Below are positions 1 to 8,643 of a stretch of DNA of 64,000 nucleotides, piece by piece (within the stretch, counting starts at the first letter, position 1; the number at the start of each line of letters is the position of its first letter). The notes beneath the pieces were generated by a model that made no database searches, had not been told where the DNA came from, and saw nothing but the letters and a program-made list of their open reading frames with translations. The DNA comes from Prolixibacteraceae bacterium JC049 (GTDB taxonomy: Bacteria; Bacteroidota; Bacteroidia; Bacteroidales; Prolixibacteraceae), in assembly GCA_023369685.1 (NCBI GenBank), contig SACZ01000002.1:248001-312000 (forward strand). The letters run 5' to 3'. The position numbers were made by a program, and so were the translations under genes.

Positions 1-1
1 C

Positions 2-289
2 CAACCTCAAAATACCTTTTCTCAGTTAGAACAAAATCGATTTAAGGTATTTCCTAACCCAGCAAAAGATAAACTTCAGTTGCAAGTTCCTTCTACTGAT
101 TTCAGAAAACTCTACTTCTCATTAACCAATTCTTCGGGAAAAGTTATTCTGAAAAAGAAGTTGGACACTTCACATCAAGCCAGCCTACATACTATTCACT
201 TAAAATCGAATATTAATAGTGGAATTTACTGCTATCAGGTCGGTTCAAAAAAACAAATCCTTCATCAAGGGAAAGTGTGCATAAAATAA
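2..289 (+). CDS. C-terminal end of a secreted protein with T9SS type A sorting domain (partial)
   Basis: An open frame enters from the left edge and stops at 289, giving about 95 residues. Near its start it reads FKVFPNPAKDKLQLQV, the usual beginning of the type A T9SS sorting domain in Bacteroidota. It then shows the expected beta-strand pattern, including SSGKVIL and a late SGIYCYQV segment that matches the GxYxxxV part of the domain. Proteins with this domain cross the outer membrane by the type IX secretion system and lose the tail. The catalytic or binding part lies upstream of the window, so the function of the whole protein cannot be told. No start codon is needed in the window because the gene is cut by the edge. 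Confidence 0.8.
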   Translation, partial: QPQNTFSQLEQNRFKVFPNPAKDKLQLQVPSTDFRKLYFSLTNSSGKVILKKKLDTSHQASLHTIHLKSNINSGIYCYQVGSKKQILHQGKVCIK

Positions 290-333
290 CAACCTGAATT
301 CGACATTAAATTTTGAATTCAGCTTAATAGCAA

Positions 334-367
334 AAAAGCCTATGAAACACATGTCTCATAGGCTTTT
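334..367. terminator. Bidirectional intrinsic terminator between the T9SS protein and ahcY
   Basis: A perfect 12-bp inverted repeat, AAAAGCCTATGA and TCATAGGCTTTT, encloses a 10-nt loop. It starts with an A run and ends with a T run, so it can stop transcription from both convergent genes. Confidence 0.85.
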
Positions 368-387
368 CAATCTTTTCTACCTCAACA

Positions 388-1803
388 TTAATATCTATAA
401 TGCTCAGGTTTATATGGTCCATCAACCGGAACTCCGATATAATCGGCTTGTTCTTTTGAAAGTTCTGTCAATTTCACTCCAATTTGCTCTAAATGCAAAC
501 GCGCCACTTCTTCGTCTAAGTGCTTAGGCAAACGATAAACATCTGTCGCATACTCTTTGGTCCACAATTCAACCTGAGCCAAAGTTTGGTTAGTAAACGA
601 GTTACTCATTACAAACGAAGGGTGTCCTGTTGCACATCCTAAGTTCACCAAACGCCCATCGGCCAATAAGAAGATTGAGTGTCCATCTTCAAATGTATAT
701 TTATCAACCTGAGGTTTGATATTGATACGCTCAATTCCTTCGGCTCCTTGCAGACGAGCTACCTGAATTTCGTTATCGAAATGACCAATATTACATACAA
801 TTGCCTGGTCTCTCATGCCTTTCATGTGCTCGAAAGTGATGATATCTTTGTTACCAGTAGTCGTCACAAAGATATTTCCTTCTGCCAATGCATCTTCCAT
901 GGTAGTTACCTCGAAACCTTCCATTGCAGCCTGTAGTGCACAAATTGGATCAATCTCAGTAACAATTACACGTGCTCCATATCCTCTTAACGAATGGGCA
1001 CATCCTTTACCTACATCGCCATAACCTGCAACTACTGCCACTTTACCAGCAACCATTACATCGGTAGCACGCTTAATTCCATCTGCCAACGACTCACGAC
1101 ATCCGTATAAGTTATCGAACTTCGACTTAGTAACCGAATCGTTTACATTAATGGCTGGGAACAATAGTTTCCCTTTCTCGTGCATCTGGTACAAACGGTG
1201 AACTCCGGTTGTTGTCTCTTCGGAAACACCTTTCATTCCTTCTACTGTTGCAGCCCAACGGTTTGGAGTTTTAGCTAAAATGTTTTTCAACTGCTTAATT
1301 AGCTCAGCCTCATCTTCACCATGCGTTTCAATGTCTAATGCAGTTGCATCTTTTTCAGCATCAAATCCCAGGTGAATCATTAATGTTGCATCACCTCCAT
1401 CGTCAACAATTAGATTTGGTCCTAAGTTATTGCCAAAGTCCAATGCACGCTCAGTACACCACCAATACTCTTCCAATGTTTCGCCTTTCCATGCAAAAAC
1501 AGGAACGCCAGCCTCTGCAATTGCTGCAGCAGCGTGATCTTGAGTAGAGAAAATATTACAGCTACACCAACGAACATCTGCGCCCAAAGCAACCAATGTT
1601 TCAATTAAAACAGCTGTTTGAACAGTCATGTGCAACGATCCCATTACACGAGCTCCTTTCAATGGTTGAGCTTCACCAAACTTCTTACGAAGTGCCATCA
1701 AACCTGGCATCTCCTTTTCAGCAATCTCAATCTCTTTTCTACCAAAATCGGCTAAAGAGATATCTGCTACTTTATAATCTAATGTATTTGCAACAGTACT
1801 CAT
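388..1803 (-). CDS. ahcY: Adenosylhomocysteinase (S-adenosylhomocysteine hydrolase)
   Basis: This 471-residue cytosolic enzyme splits S-adenosylhomocysteine into adenosine and homocysteine, removing the inhibitory by-product of SAM-dependent methylation. The start [12 protein letters not shown], the substrate segment [16 protein letters not shown] (about 55-70), the [13 protein letters not shown] block (about 82-94) and the NAD-binding GYGDVGKG (260-267) are all present. The protein ends in the typical PYKPEHYRY tail, whose lysine and tyrosine contact NAD in the partner subunit. The length fits the longer bacterial form that carries an insertion of about 40 residues. It stands alone between a terminator and its own promoter. 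Several methyltransferase genes lie in the same window, but no SAH or SAM riboswitch is visible upstream. Confidence 0.97.
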   Translation of the reverse strand: MSTVANTLDYKVADISLADFGRKEIEIAEKEMPGLMALRKKFGEAQPLKGARVMGSLHMTVQTAVLIETLVALGADVRWCSCNIFSTQDHAAAAIAEAGVPVFAWKGETLEEYWWCTERALDFGNNLGPNLIVDDGGDATLMIHLGFDAEKDATALDIETHGEDEAELIKQLKNILAKTPNRWAATVEGMKGVSEETTTGVHRLYQMHEKGKLLFPAINVNDSVTKSKFDNLYGCRESLADGIKRATDVMVAGKVAVVAGYGDVGKGCAHSLRGYGARVIVTEIDPICALQAAMEGFEVTTMEDALAEGNIFVTTTGNKDIITFEHMKGMRDQAIVCNIGHFDNEIQVARLQGAEGIERINIKPQVDKYTFEDGHSIFLLADGRLVNLGCATGHPSFVMSNSFTNQTLAQVELWTKEYATDVYRLPKHLDEEVARLHLEQIGVKLTELSKEQADYIGVPVDGPYKPEHYRY

Positions 1804-1842
1804 CGTATCTTATTTCTTAGTATTATTCTAGTTATCAGAGTG

Positions 1843-1850
1843 CAAAGATA
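1843..1850 (-). promoter_or_regulatory. Promoter -7 element for ahcY
   Basis: On the minus strand this reads TATCTTTG, matching the Bacteroidota -7 consensus TAnnTTTG, 40 nt upstream of the ahcY start. A well-placed -33 TTTG is not clear. Confidence 0.5.
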
Positions 1851-1886
1851 ATATTTCACTTAAACAAGATAGTTTCATCAACAACT

Positions 1887-2828
1887 TTAAATACCTAGTT
1901 TAACCAAAATACCTTTGGCTGTCAATCTATCTTTCTCCAACTGATCTTTCAACTCATCTACAGATTTGAATTTCTGTTCATTCCGAATTTTATCAACAAA
2001 AAACACATTCATCTCTTTCTGATAAATATCCTGATTGAAATCGAAAAGATGCACCTCTATGCTTTTATCACTCTCATCATTATTCACCGTTGGTCTGGAA
2101 CCAATATTCAACATTCCTTTATATCGAATTCCTTCCACTTCTGCCCAAACAGCATACACTCCATCCGATGGAATAATCTTAAACGAATCATTCACCTGAA
2201 TATTGGCTGTCGGAAAATCAATGGTTCTACCAATTTGCTGCCCTTTAACCACTAATCCTTTCATTCCATATGAGTAGCCCAGAAATCCATTGGCTTTTAC
2301 TATATCACCATCATTCAGTGCTCCTCGAATTTCTGTTGAACTAATATTGGTATCGTTCATGCTTAACACTTTCAGCTGACTAATTCCAAAATTCAGTTTA
2401 TTGGCACATTCTTTTAGGAATTCGAATCCACCTTCACGGTTACGTCCAAACTTATGATCGTAGCCCACCACCAAATGAGCCATCTTCAACTTATCCACCA
2501 AAATTTGTTGAATAAACTCATCGTATTTCAGTTGGGCAAACTCTTTTGTGAAAGGATAAACGACCAAATGATCTATTCCTAAGCCTTCGAACAAGGCTAT
2601 TTTTTCTTCTGTAGTTGAAAGCAGTCTCAGTGAGGTATCATCAGGTGCAACTACCCGACGAGGATGAGGATCGAATGTAAAAATTACTGTTTCTCCCTGC
2701 TCCTTCTGAGCAATATTCTTTAGCTGTTTAACCACTTCACGATGTCCATTATGAACTCCATCGAATGTTCCAATTGTGACAACCGGACGATGTGCATTAA
2801 ACGATTCTATTCCTCGATATACCTTCAC
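1887..2828 (-). CDS. ribF: Bifunctional riboflavin kinase / FAD synthetase
   Basis: This 313-residue enzyme phosphorylates riboflavin to FMN and adenylates FMN to FAD. The N-terminal nucleotidyltransferase domain has GTFDGVHNGH (residues 20-29), the HxGH-type adenylylation motif. A C-terminal flavokinase domain begins near residue 185 and carries GRTIDFPTANIQ, the PTAN motif that binds the metal and nucleotide. The length is normal for the family. The start is a plain ATG opening MKVYRGIESF. It is transcribed in the same direction as ahcY but has an 83-nt gap holding an ahcY promoter, so the two need not be one operon. Flavin supply is relevant to the flavodoxins, FNR-like reductases and acyl-CoA dehydrogenase encoded further along. 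Confidence 0.95.
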   Translation of the reverse strand: MKVYRGIESFNAHRPVVTIGTFDGVHNGHREVVKQLKNIAQKEQGETVIFTFDPHPRRVVAPDDTSLRLLSTTEEKIALFEGLGIDHLVVYPFTKEFAQLKYDEFIQQILVDKLKMAHLVVGYDHKFGRNREGGFEFLKECANKLNFGISQLKVLSMNDTNISSTEIRGALNDGDIVKANGFLGYSYGMKGLVVKGQQIGRTIDFPTANIQVNDSFKIIPSDGVYAVWAEVEGIRYKGMLNIGSRPTVNNDESDKSIEVHLFDFNQDIYQKEMNVFFVDKIRNEQKFKSVDELKDQLEKDRLTAKGILVKLGI

Positions 2829-3036
2829 CTCTTCAAAATTTTGCTTGTAAATGTACTATTTAAGTCCCGATTTTTAAAGTCGTATTATTCCCTCTTCCAC
2901 TTCCTTCATACAATGATTACATTCAGGCTACACCACTCCAATCTTATCTCCTGTTGATATTTTCATTCCTTCAGAGTCCCGTTCAAGAAAAAAATAGTTT
3001 ATATTAGCCCAACTAAATTAAAAATCACAACATACG

Positions 3037-4212
3037 ATGAGCATTAACATCCGAAGATACCTTACTTTCTCAAACGTTTTGCTTGCGTTTATTGCAACAT
3101 TACTTTTTAGTGCGTGTCAAGAAAAAGGGAACTTTTCCATTAGCGGTAAAATCACTAATGCCAAAGGAAAAACAATCTATCTTGAGAAACTCAAAGTAGA
3201 ATCGAGTTTGCCACTTGACTCAGCAAAAGTAAAAGACGATGGAACTTTCGAATTTACAGGTTCTGTTTCTATGCCTGAATTTTTCTTGTTGAAATTCGGT
3301 GACAAAAACTTTGTTACACTATTGGTTGATTCTGCCGATAATGTACTAGTAGCTGGTGATATTGCTAATTTTTCTCGCGACTATGTTGTTGCCGGATCAA
3401 AAGGTTCTGAATTGGTTCGTGATCTAACATTGAAACTACAAGAGACAACACATAAATTAGACTCTCTTTCATCTCTTCAGGTACTTTACAAAGATGTTGA
3501 AAACTCAGAAGCGCAAATGAAGCAATTGTCTGAGGAGTACAACAAAATTGTAAAAGATCAAATGGATCAGTCGATGAAGTTTGTAAAGGAGAACCCATTC
3601 TCTATGGCAAGTGTTTTGGCTCTTTACCAGAAGTTCGACAAGCAAAACTATGTGGTACAAGATCTACAATCACTTAAAGTTGCTGCTTCAGCACTTCATA
3701 GTATTTATCCTAAATCGGAACACGTAACTGCTCTTTATAATAATACACTTCGCTTAATGAATCAGCAGCAGAACTTAAAAATTCAGCAATTGATTCAAGC
3801 AGCAGGAGACAATAGCCCAGACATTGAATTGCCAGACCAAAATGGTAAAACAAAAAAGCTATCTGATTTCCGTGGCAAGCACGTATTGCTTCAGTTCTGG
3901 TCAGCAGAAGATATCAACTCTCGCGTGTTGAATCCAGTATTAGCTGCCAACTACAAAAAATACAAGCGTAAAGGTTTCGAAATCTACCAGGTTTCTGTCG
4001 ACGAAGACAAAAGAATTTGGAAAGAAGCGATTCAAAAAGATAAGTTAACCTGGACGAACGTTGGCGACATGAAAGGTAGCAACGATGCAATCATTAAGTA
4101 CAACATTCGCAAGTTACCAATGAACTATTTATTGGATAAAGAAGGTAAAATTATCGCTCGCGACTTAAAAGGCCCAGCAGTTGGTCAAGTACTTGCTCAA
4201 ATATTTGAATAA
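3037..4212 (+). CDS. Thioredoxin-fold lipoprotein lacking the CXXC active site
   Basis: This 391-residue protein has a lipoprotein signal ending in LLFSAC, with lipidation at Cys27. An N-terminal DUF4369-like beta domain follows (about 33-125), with FSISGKITNAKGKTIYLEKL. A helical middle comes next. The C-terminal part (about 255-391) is a TlpA/ResA-type thioredoxin fold with the usual entry DIELPDQNGKTKKLSDFRGK. Where family members have W-C-x-x-C the sequence reads FWSAEDINSR, so both redox cysteines are missing, while the later LPMNYLLDKEGKI with its cis-proline is kept. The family normally reduces or isomerises disulfides in the periplasm. This member probably cannot, and may act as a binding or structural protein. 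A terminator follows, so it appears to be a single-gene unit. Confidence 0.85.
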   Translation: MSINIRRYLTFSNVLLAFIATLLFSACQEKGNFSISGKITNAKGKTIYLEKLKVESSLPLDSAKVKDDGTFEFTGSVSMPEFFLLKFGDKNFVTLLVDSADNVLVAGDIANFSRDYVVAGSKGSELVRDLTLKLQETTHKLDSLSSLQVLYKDVENSEAQMKQLSEEYNKIVKDQMDQSMKFVKENPFSMASVLALYQKFDKQNYVVQDLQSLKVAASALHSIYPKSEHVTALYNNTLRLMNQQQNLKIQQLIQAAGDNSPDIELPDQNGKTKKLSDFRGKHVLLQFWSAEDINSRVLNPVLAANYKKYKRKGFEIYQVSVDEDKRIWKEAIQKDKLTWTNVGDMKGSNDAIIKYNIRKLPMNYLLDKEGKIIARDLKGPAVGQVLAQIFE

Positions 4213-4233
4213 GATATTCTAAAAAAGATAACG

Positions 4234-4267
4234 AAGCTTCATAATCGGTTGATTGTGGAGCTTTTTT
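4234..4267 (+). terminator. Intrinsic terminator after the thioredoxin-fold lipoprotein
   Basis: The stem AAGCTTCATAATC pairs with GATTGTGGAGCTT through two G-U wobbles. The loop is 4 nt, and a run of T closes it. Confidence 0.8.
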
Positions 4268-4294
4268 CGTTTATAATTCCCCTTTCAATAGCAA

Positions 4295-4321
4295 TTGTTC
4301 TAAGAATATCTGATATATTTG
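4295..4321 (+). promoter_or_regulatory. Promoter for the LpxH-like / KAS III-like pair
   Basis: TTG at 4295-4297 and TATATTTG at 4314-4321 fit the Bacteroidota -33/-7 pattern with a slightly short 16-nt spacer. The predicted transcript would begin about 30 nt before the TTG start at 4361. Confidence 0.5.
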
Positions 4322-4360
4322 TCCCTTAAATTTTAGCTGTAAGAGCTTATATTCTAAGTT

Positions 4361-5128
4361 TTGGGAGAAAACAAACGAACATACTTTATTTCGGACATCC
4401 ATTTGGGAGCGCCAGCTTTAAACAACAACAGAGAGCGTGAAAAGCTTTTTGTATCGTGGCTGGACAAAGCAAAACAAGATGCCAAAGCCATCTATTTAGT
4501 AGGTGACATTTTCGACTTTTGGTTCGAATATAAAAAGGTTGTTCCCAGAGGTTTCACCCGAACACTAGGTAAAATTGCAGAAATAACAGACAGCGGAATT
4601 CCTGTTCATTTTTTTACTGGTAATCACGATTTGTGGGCTTTCGACTATCTACCTCAAGAAGTAGGAATAACCATTCACCGAGAGCCTGTAAAAGTAGATA
4701 TCGATGGTAAAACCTTTTTCATTGCCCACGGCGATGGATTAGATAAATCGGACAAAGGCTACCTGTTATTGAAAAGCATATTCACCAACAAACTACTCCA
4801 ATGGCTTTTTGCTCGCGTTCATCCCAACTTAGCATTTGGTATAGGTCACGGATGGTCGAAAAAAAGTCGTTTATCACACAAACCTGAGGAAGAAAACTTT
4901 AAGGGTGTGAATAACGAAGGAATGATTAACTTTGCCCGGGAAATTTTAAAAACCGATTCCATCGATATTTTTGTTACCGGACATCGTCATGTTCCTATGA
5001 ACATAGAACTGGAGGAAGGAGCGAAGTTTGTTAATACGGGAGATTGGGTAAATCATTTTACCTACGCCGTATTTGAAAATGGAAAAATTGAATTGAAGAA
5101 ATATAATTCATCGAGTCAGTCGATATAG
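4361..5128 (+). CDS. lpxH: UDP-2,3-diacylglucosamine diphosphatase, LpxH-type metallophosphoesterase
   Basis: This 255-residue calcineurin-like phosphoesterase would cleave UDP-2,3-diacylglucosamine to lipid X and UMP in lipid A synthesis at the inner membrane face. The metal-binding blocks are visible in order: SDIHLG (11-16), GDIFDFW (48-54), GNHD (87-90), AHGDG (122-126) and TGHRHVP near 220. Length and order match LpxH/LpxG-like hydrolases of Bacteroidota. The start is a TTG at 4361. An in-frame stop lies only two codons upstream, and the conserved YFISDIHLG begins eight residues in, which forces this start. The downstream KAS III-like gene follows after 20 nt, so they are probably co-transcribed. 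The exact substrate is inferred from the family. Confidence 0.85.
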   Translation: MGENKRTYFISDIHLGAPALNNNREREKLFVSWLDKAKQDAKAIYLVGDIFDFWFEYKKVVPRGFTRTLGKIAEITDSGIPVHFFTGNHDLWAFDYLPQEVGITIHREPVKVDIDGKTFFIAHGDGLDKSDKGYLLLKSIFTNKLLQWLFARVHPNLAFGIGHGWSKKSRLSHKPEEENFKGVNNEGMINFAREILKTDSIDIFVTGHRHVPMNIELEEGAKFVNTGDWVNHFTYAVFENGKIELKKYNSSSQSI

Positions 5129-5148
5129 ACACTTGAATTTAGTGAGAT

Positions 5149-6234
5149 ATGAGTAAAAGAATTTATACCGTTGTTAAGGGCACAGGAAGCTATATTCCTG
5201 AAGTTCTTGTGAAGAATTCTGATTTTCTAAATCATGAGTTTTTCGATCCAACAACATGTGAAAAATTCGATAAGGATAACGAAGAAATTATCGAAAAATT
5301 TCGTGAAATTACAAACATCGAAGAGCGTCGTTTCGTACGCGAAGATCAAGTAACATCCGACATTGCTGCTTTAGCAGGTAAGAATGCCATTGAAACAGCT
5401 GGAATCGATCAAGAAGAACTTGATTTCATTATTGTAGCTCACAACTTTGGCGACATGGAGGCAGGTAATCGCCGTATGCAAGCAATGCCTTCTCTTGCTA
5501 ACAAGGTAAAGAAGAAACTAAATATCCAGCGTCCTGACGTTCATGTTCACGACGTAATTAATGGCTGCCCTAGTTGGGTGCAAGCTATGATTGTTGCCGA
5601 CGCTTACATTCGTACAGGGAACTTCAAAAAGGGATTGGTTATTGGATCAGATGTTAACTCTCGTGTTGGTGATCCACACGACCGCGATACTATGATTTTC
5701 TCTGATGGTGCCGGAGCAGTTGTTGTAGAAGGAACCGAAAGCGAAACTCCTGTTGGTATTCTTTCATATTCTGGTCGTTCCGATACAAATATCGAGACAG
5801 AATACCTTTCAATGGGAACATCAGTTAACCCTGACTACGGAAAAGATGAGCTTTTCATTCGCATGCAAGGACACAAAATCTATGTTTATGCACTAAGCAC
5901 TGTACCTAAAGTGGTAAAAGAGAGCTTAGACAAAGCAGAACTAGATATCGAGGATGTAAACAAAGTACTTATTCACCAAGCCAACGAAAAAATGGATGAA
6001 GCAATTCTTCTTCGTCTATTCAAGTTATACCGTAAAAAAGGAGATGTAAAAGAGGTTATGCCTATGAACATCAACAAGCTTGGTAACACTTCTTCTGCTA
6101 CCATTCCAACACTTTGGGATCAGGTAATGAAAGAAAACTTAGGTGGACACCAAATCAACAGCGGAAACATTGTAGTTCTTTGTTCTGTTGGTGGTGGAAT
6201 GAACATCAACTCTATCGTATACAAGATGCCTTAA
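5149..6234 (+). CDS. 3-oxoacyl-ACP synthase III family protein (FabH-like)
   Basis: This 361-residue thiolase-fold enzyme has an intact KAS III triad: Cys140 in INGCPSW, His276 in LIHQANEKM and Asn313 in NKLGNTSSA. Such enzymes condense an acyl-CoA primer with malonyl-ACP or make related acyl transfers. The N-terminal third holds an insertion (FFDPTTCEKFDKDNEEIIEKFREITNI region, about 31-58) longer than in E. coli FabH. That insertion places it with the Bacteroidota-specific KAS III-like paralogues rather than the main FabH. It is not HMG-CoA synthase, since the surroundings of the cysteine are FabH-like. It follows the LpxH-like gene closely and ends at a strong terminator. The acyl substrate cannot be read from the sequence. 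Confidence 0.85.
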   Translation: MSKRIYTVVKGTGSYIPEVLVKNSDFLNHEFFDPTTCEKFDKDNEEIIEKFREITNIEERRFVREDQVTSDIAALAGKNAIETAGIDQEELDFIIVAHNFGDMEAGNRRMQAMPSLANKVKKKLNIQRPDVHVHDVINGCPSWVQAMIVADAYIRTGNFKKGLVIGSDVNSRVGDPHDRDTMIFSDGAGAVVVEGTESETPVGILSYSGRSDTNIETEYLSMGTSVNPDYGKDELFIRMQGHKIYVYALSTVPKVVKESLDKAELDIEDVNKVLIHQANEKMDEAILLRLFKLYRKKGDVKEVMPMNINKLGNTSSATIPTLWDQVMKENLGGHQINSGNIVVLCSVGGGMNINSIVYKMP

Positions 6235-6271
6235 TTGGAAAATTAGGCAACGCTATATTTAATCTCAAAGA

Positions 6272-6300
6272 ACGCTCGGTTTATAGCCGGGCGTTTTTTT
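6272..6300 (+). terminator. Intrinsic terminator after the FabH-like gene
   Basis: ACGCTCGG and CCGGGCGT form a GC-rich stem with one wobble and a 7-nt loop, followed by a run of seven T. The end of the convergent methyltransferase gene touches its tail. Confidence 0.85.
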
Positions 6301-7018
6301 ATTTCCTACAAACAAATATCATTGGGATAGTCTCGGAGCTTAATTCATCTTCTTTAAACGAACCAAAGAAGTCAATCTTACTAAAACCACTCTCCTTAAC
6401 CATTTGCTCTACCTCTTTTCTTCTCAAAGGGTACAGCCAAACACTATTATCAATTACTTCTGATGTTTCTTTTATAGTTAGCTTCGTTTCAAAATCGATC
6501 AAGTGCTTAGCTTCGCTGTAATGATAATTGCGAATAAATTCCACATGCTCATTATTAACAGTTGGCAAGCCGTCAATCTTTTTATCCAGGATTCTATCGT
6601 AATTAATTACTTGAACCAACAGCTTTCCACCCTCATTCAATAAATCATAGCTATCAGAAAAGAACTTTTGCAACTCTTCTACAGTATTCAAATGCACCAA
6701 TGTATTCCCCAAACAAGTTATCACATCAAATTCATTCGATTTAAAGTCCTCTTTCAGCTTCAACATATTTCCTTGCTGGAAAACAATATTATCAGCCTCA
6801 TTTCTATCATGAGCAATACTCAGCAGCTCTTCATCCAAATCAATTCCAACAACATTTTTTGTATGACTAGCCAAAGCCACCGGAAGTTTACCTGTAGCAC
6901 AGCCAATATCCAGCCAATTAAAATCATCCTGTAAAAACTGAGCCACCCATTTCACTTGAGCTGGTTGTATTGGAAATATATAATCGTAGTTTTTGGCTAT
7001 AGAAGAGTAAAATTTCAT
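6299..7018 (-). CDS. Class I SAM-dependent methyltransferase, substrate unknown
   Basis: This 239-residue Rossmann-fold methyltransferase has motif I WLDIGCATGKLPVALA (about 35-50), the acidic motif II residue in VVGIDLDEE (about 57-65) and motif IV DVITCLGNTLVHL (about 98-110). The opening MKFYSSIAKNYDYIFP is typical of small-molecule methyltransferases of the Methyltransf_25/11 type. The C-terminal half has a beta-rich insertion with LYPLRRKEVEQMVKESGF. Nothing nearby reveals the substrate. It ends at the terminator of the convergent FabH-like gene and is separated from the histidine kinase by about 100 nt. Confidence 0.8.
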   Translation of the reverse strand: MKFYSSIAKNYDYIFPIQPAQVKWVAQFLQDDFNWLDIGCATGKLPVALASHTKNVVGIDLDEELLSIAHDRNEADNIVFQQGNMLKLKEDFKSNEFDVITCLGNTLVHLNTVEELQKFFSDSYDLLNEGGKLLVQVINYDRILDKKIDGLPTVNNEHVEFIRNYHYSEAKHLIDFETKLTIKETSEVIDNSVWLYPLRRKEVEQMVKESGFSKIDFFGSFKEDELSSETIPMIFVCRK

Positions 7019-7124
7019 ACCATTCGTTTTTTAAAATTTAAACAGTAGTCTAGAAAGTCAAACTGTCAAGCACCTTATTTACGTCAACTTTCTTTCAAAA
7101 AGAATCTTCAGAAATCAGAAAATT

Positions 7125-8555
7125 TTAAACAGATGAAATATTCTTCGGATGTTTAATTATAAACGTCGAACCTTCTCCCCATTTTGTTTCCAGGTTGATG
7201 GTACATGCTAGTTTATCGCAAAGCAGTTTTACAATGTACAAACCTAATCCTGTCGATGACTCTCCTCCTGTTGGTCTGCTGGCCAACTTCTCAAACTTAC
7301 CATACAATTTCGGTAAGTCTTCATCTCTAAATCCTTGTCCTTGATCAATAATCTTAAAGATTAATTCCTCATCATTATCTGTCAGCTCTACAACCACTTT
7401 TTTACCCGAGAAAGTAAATTTTATCGCATTCGAGATCAGATTATCCAACACACGCACCAGACTCTTTTCTTCTGTTACCAATGCATTCTTCGATGTTAAC
7501 TTATTTTCAACGGTAAAGTCAATATTCTTTTCATCGGCTTTACTTTGATGCATCAATAAATGAGTCTGTACAAAATGGTTAATATCAATTTCTGCTAATT
7601 CCAACTTATTATTTTGCTGCTCTAACCTACTCAACGATAAAATATCACTAATTAGAACTAAGCCCGAGTTTATAGCCGACTGAGAGTACTCAATAAACTC
7701 TTTCTGTTCTGCCGAAAGTTCACCCACTCGCTGAATCATATCATTCAAACTTCGAATATTATTCAACGGAGAACGTAAATCGTGGGCCATAATTCCCATC
7801 AATGCCTGATTCTCTTTAAGCAAGCCTGTAAGCTGATTATTCTGAGCACGAATCTTTTCTATGGCATCTGCCAGCTCTTCATTCTGAGCATTTATCTGCA
7901 CCTGATATTCGCAAATCTTCTTATTCAGTATCAGGTAAATAATTACCGAAATCACCAAAGCCAAAGCCAATCCTACAATTCGAATAAAATTGGTTTTGTT
8001 CTTAGCCAGCATCTTAATCTTATTGTTATCTTGATGTACAAGTAGCTTTAAACCTGCATTTTCCAAGTCAACTCCCACCAAAATATCAGAATAAGAATGT
8101 TCCGGATATTCATAAAAACCATTAAACTTCTTCGACTTAAAAAAATCCTTTACTCCAACAGTCTCTTTCCGGTCTTTCGAAACAAAATCAGCTGAAGTTA
8201 AATACACTTTTTTCCCACTCTTTAGCCCAGGAGCAGCAACTAATAAACCAGTAGAATCAATGGCACATACATACCCGTTATTGGGTAGTTTTAACACATC
8301 ACATGTATGCTGAAGTAATTCAATGTATTCCTTTTCGTCTTCAGGACGATTCTCAGCTTTATCAACCAGTTCGAGGATAGATTCCCCAATGGTAGTATTG
8401 TCCTTGTAGGTTTGATCTAAAAGATGTTTATAGATGAACAATTCGACAATTAAACTAAAAATAACAATACCGACAACCAATATGAATAATACTAAACCAG
8501 ATATTAACATTTGGAAGCGCTTGCTATAATCTCTACATGTCTTTAGTTCATCCAT
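7125..8555 (-). CDS. Membrane-bound sensor histidine kinase with Cache-like sensor
   Basis: This is a 476-residue kinase. It has transmembrane segments at about 17-41 and 191-210. Between them lies a periplasmic domain of about 150 residues with a Cache-like pattern (YVCAIDSTGLLVAAPG). A coiled coil with repeated AQN-type heptads spans about 213-250. Next come HisKA with the phosphoacceptor His258 in MAHDLRSPLNN and HATPase_c with an N box (DNLISNAIKFT), G1 (DQGQGF) and G2 (TGLGLYIVK). No response regulator or receiver domain is encoded next to it, so it is an orphan kinase. The sensed signal is unknown; Cache domains often bind small organic acids or amino acids. Confidence 0.9.
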   Translation of the reverse strand: MDELKTCRDYSKRFQMLISGLVLFILVVGIVIFSLIVELFIYKHLLDQTYKDNTTIGESILELVDKAENRPEDEKEYIELLQHTCDVLKLPNNGYVCAIDSTGLLVAAPGLKSGKKVYLTSADFVSKDRKETVGVKDFFKSKKFNGFYEYPEHSYSDILVGVDLENAGLKLLVHQDNNKIKMLAKNKTNFIRIVGLALALVISVIIYLILNKKICEYQVQINAQNEELADAIEKIRAQNNQLTGLLKENQALMGIMAHDLRSPLNNIRSLNDMIQRVGELSAEQKEFIEYSQSAINSGLVLISDILSLSRLEQQNNKLELAEIDINHFVQTHLLMHQSKADEKNIDFTVENKLTSKNALVTEEKSLVRVLDNLISNAIKFTFSGKKVVVELTDNDEELIFKIIDQGQGFRDEDLPKLYGKFEKLASRPTGGESSTGLGLYIVKLLCDKLACTINLETKWGEGSTFIIKHPKNISSV

Positions 8556-8643
8556 AAGGCAATTTTTAGGTACTATTTAGCTACATAAATATAGGTAAAT
8601 AGTTTTATATCGAAACACACAACTCTACAAAGTGTTTTCACTA

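Noticed and set aside
5149-6234. HMG-CoA synthase, as the missing link of the mevalonate pathway
   Set aside because: The cysteine context NGCPSW, the histidine context HQANEKM and the asparagine loop are those of KAS III, and the gene is in a separate unit 10 kb away.
6114-6521. Plus-strand frame starting inside the FabH-like gene and running through the terminator
   Set aside because: It crosses a strong terminator and lies antisense to the methyltransferase; no domain.
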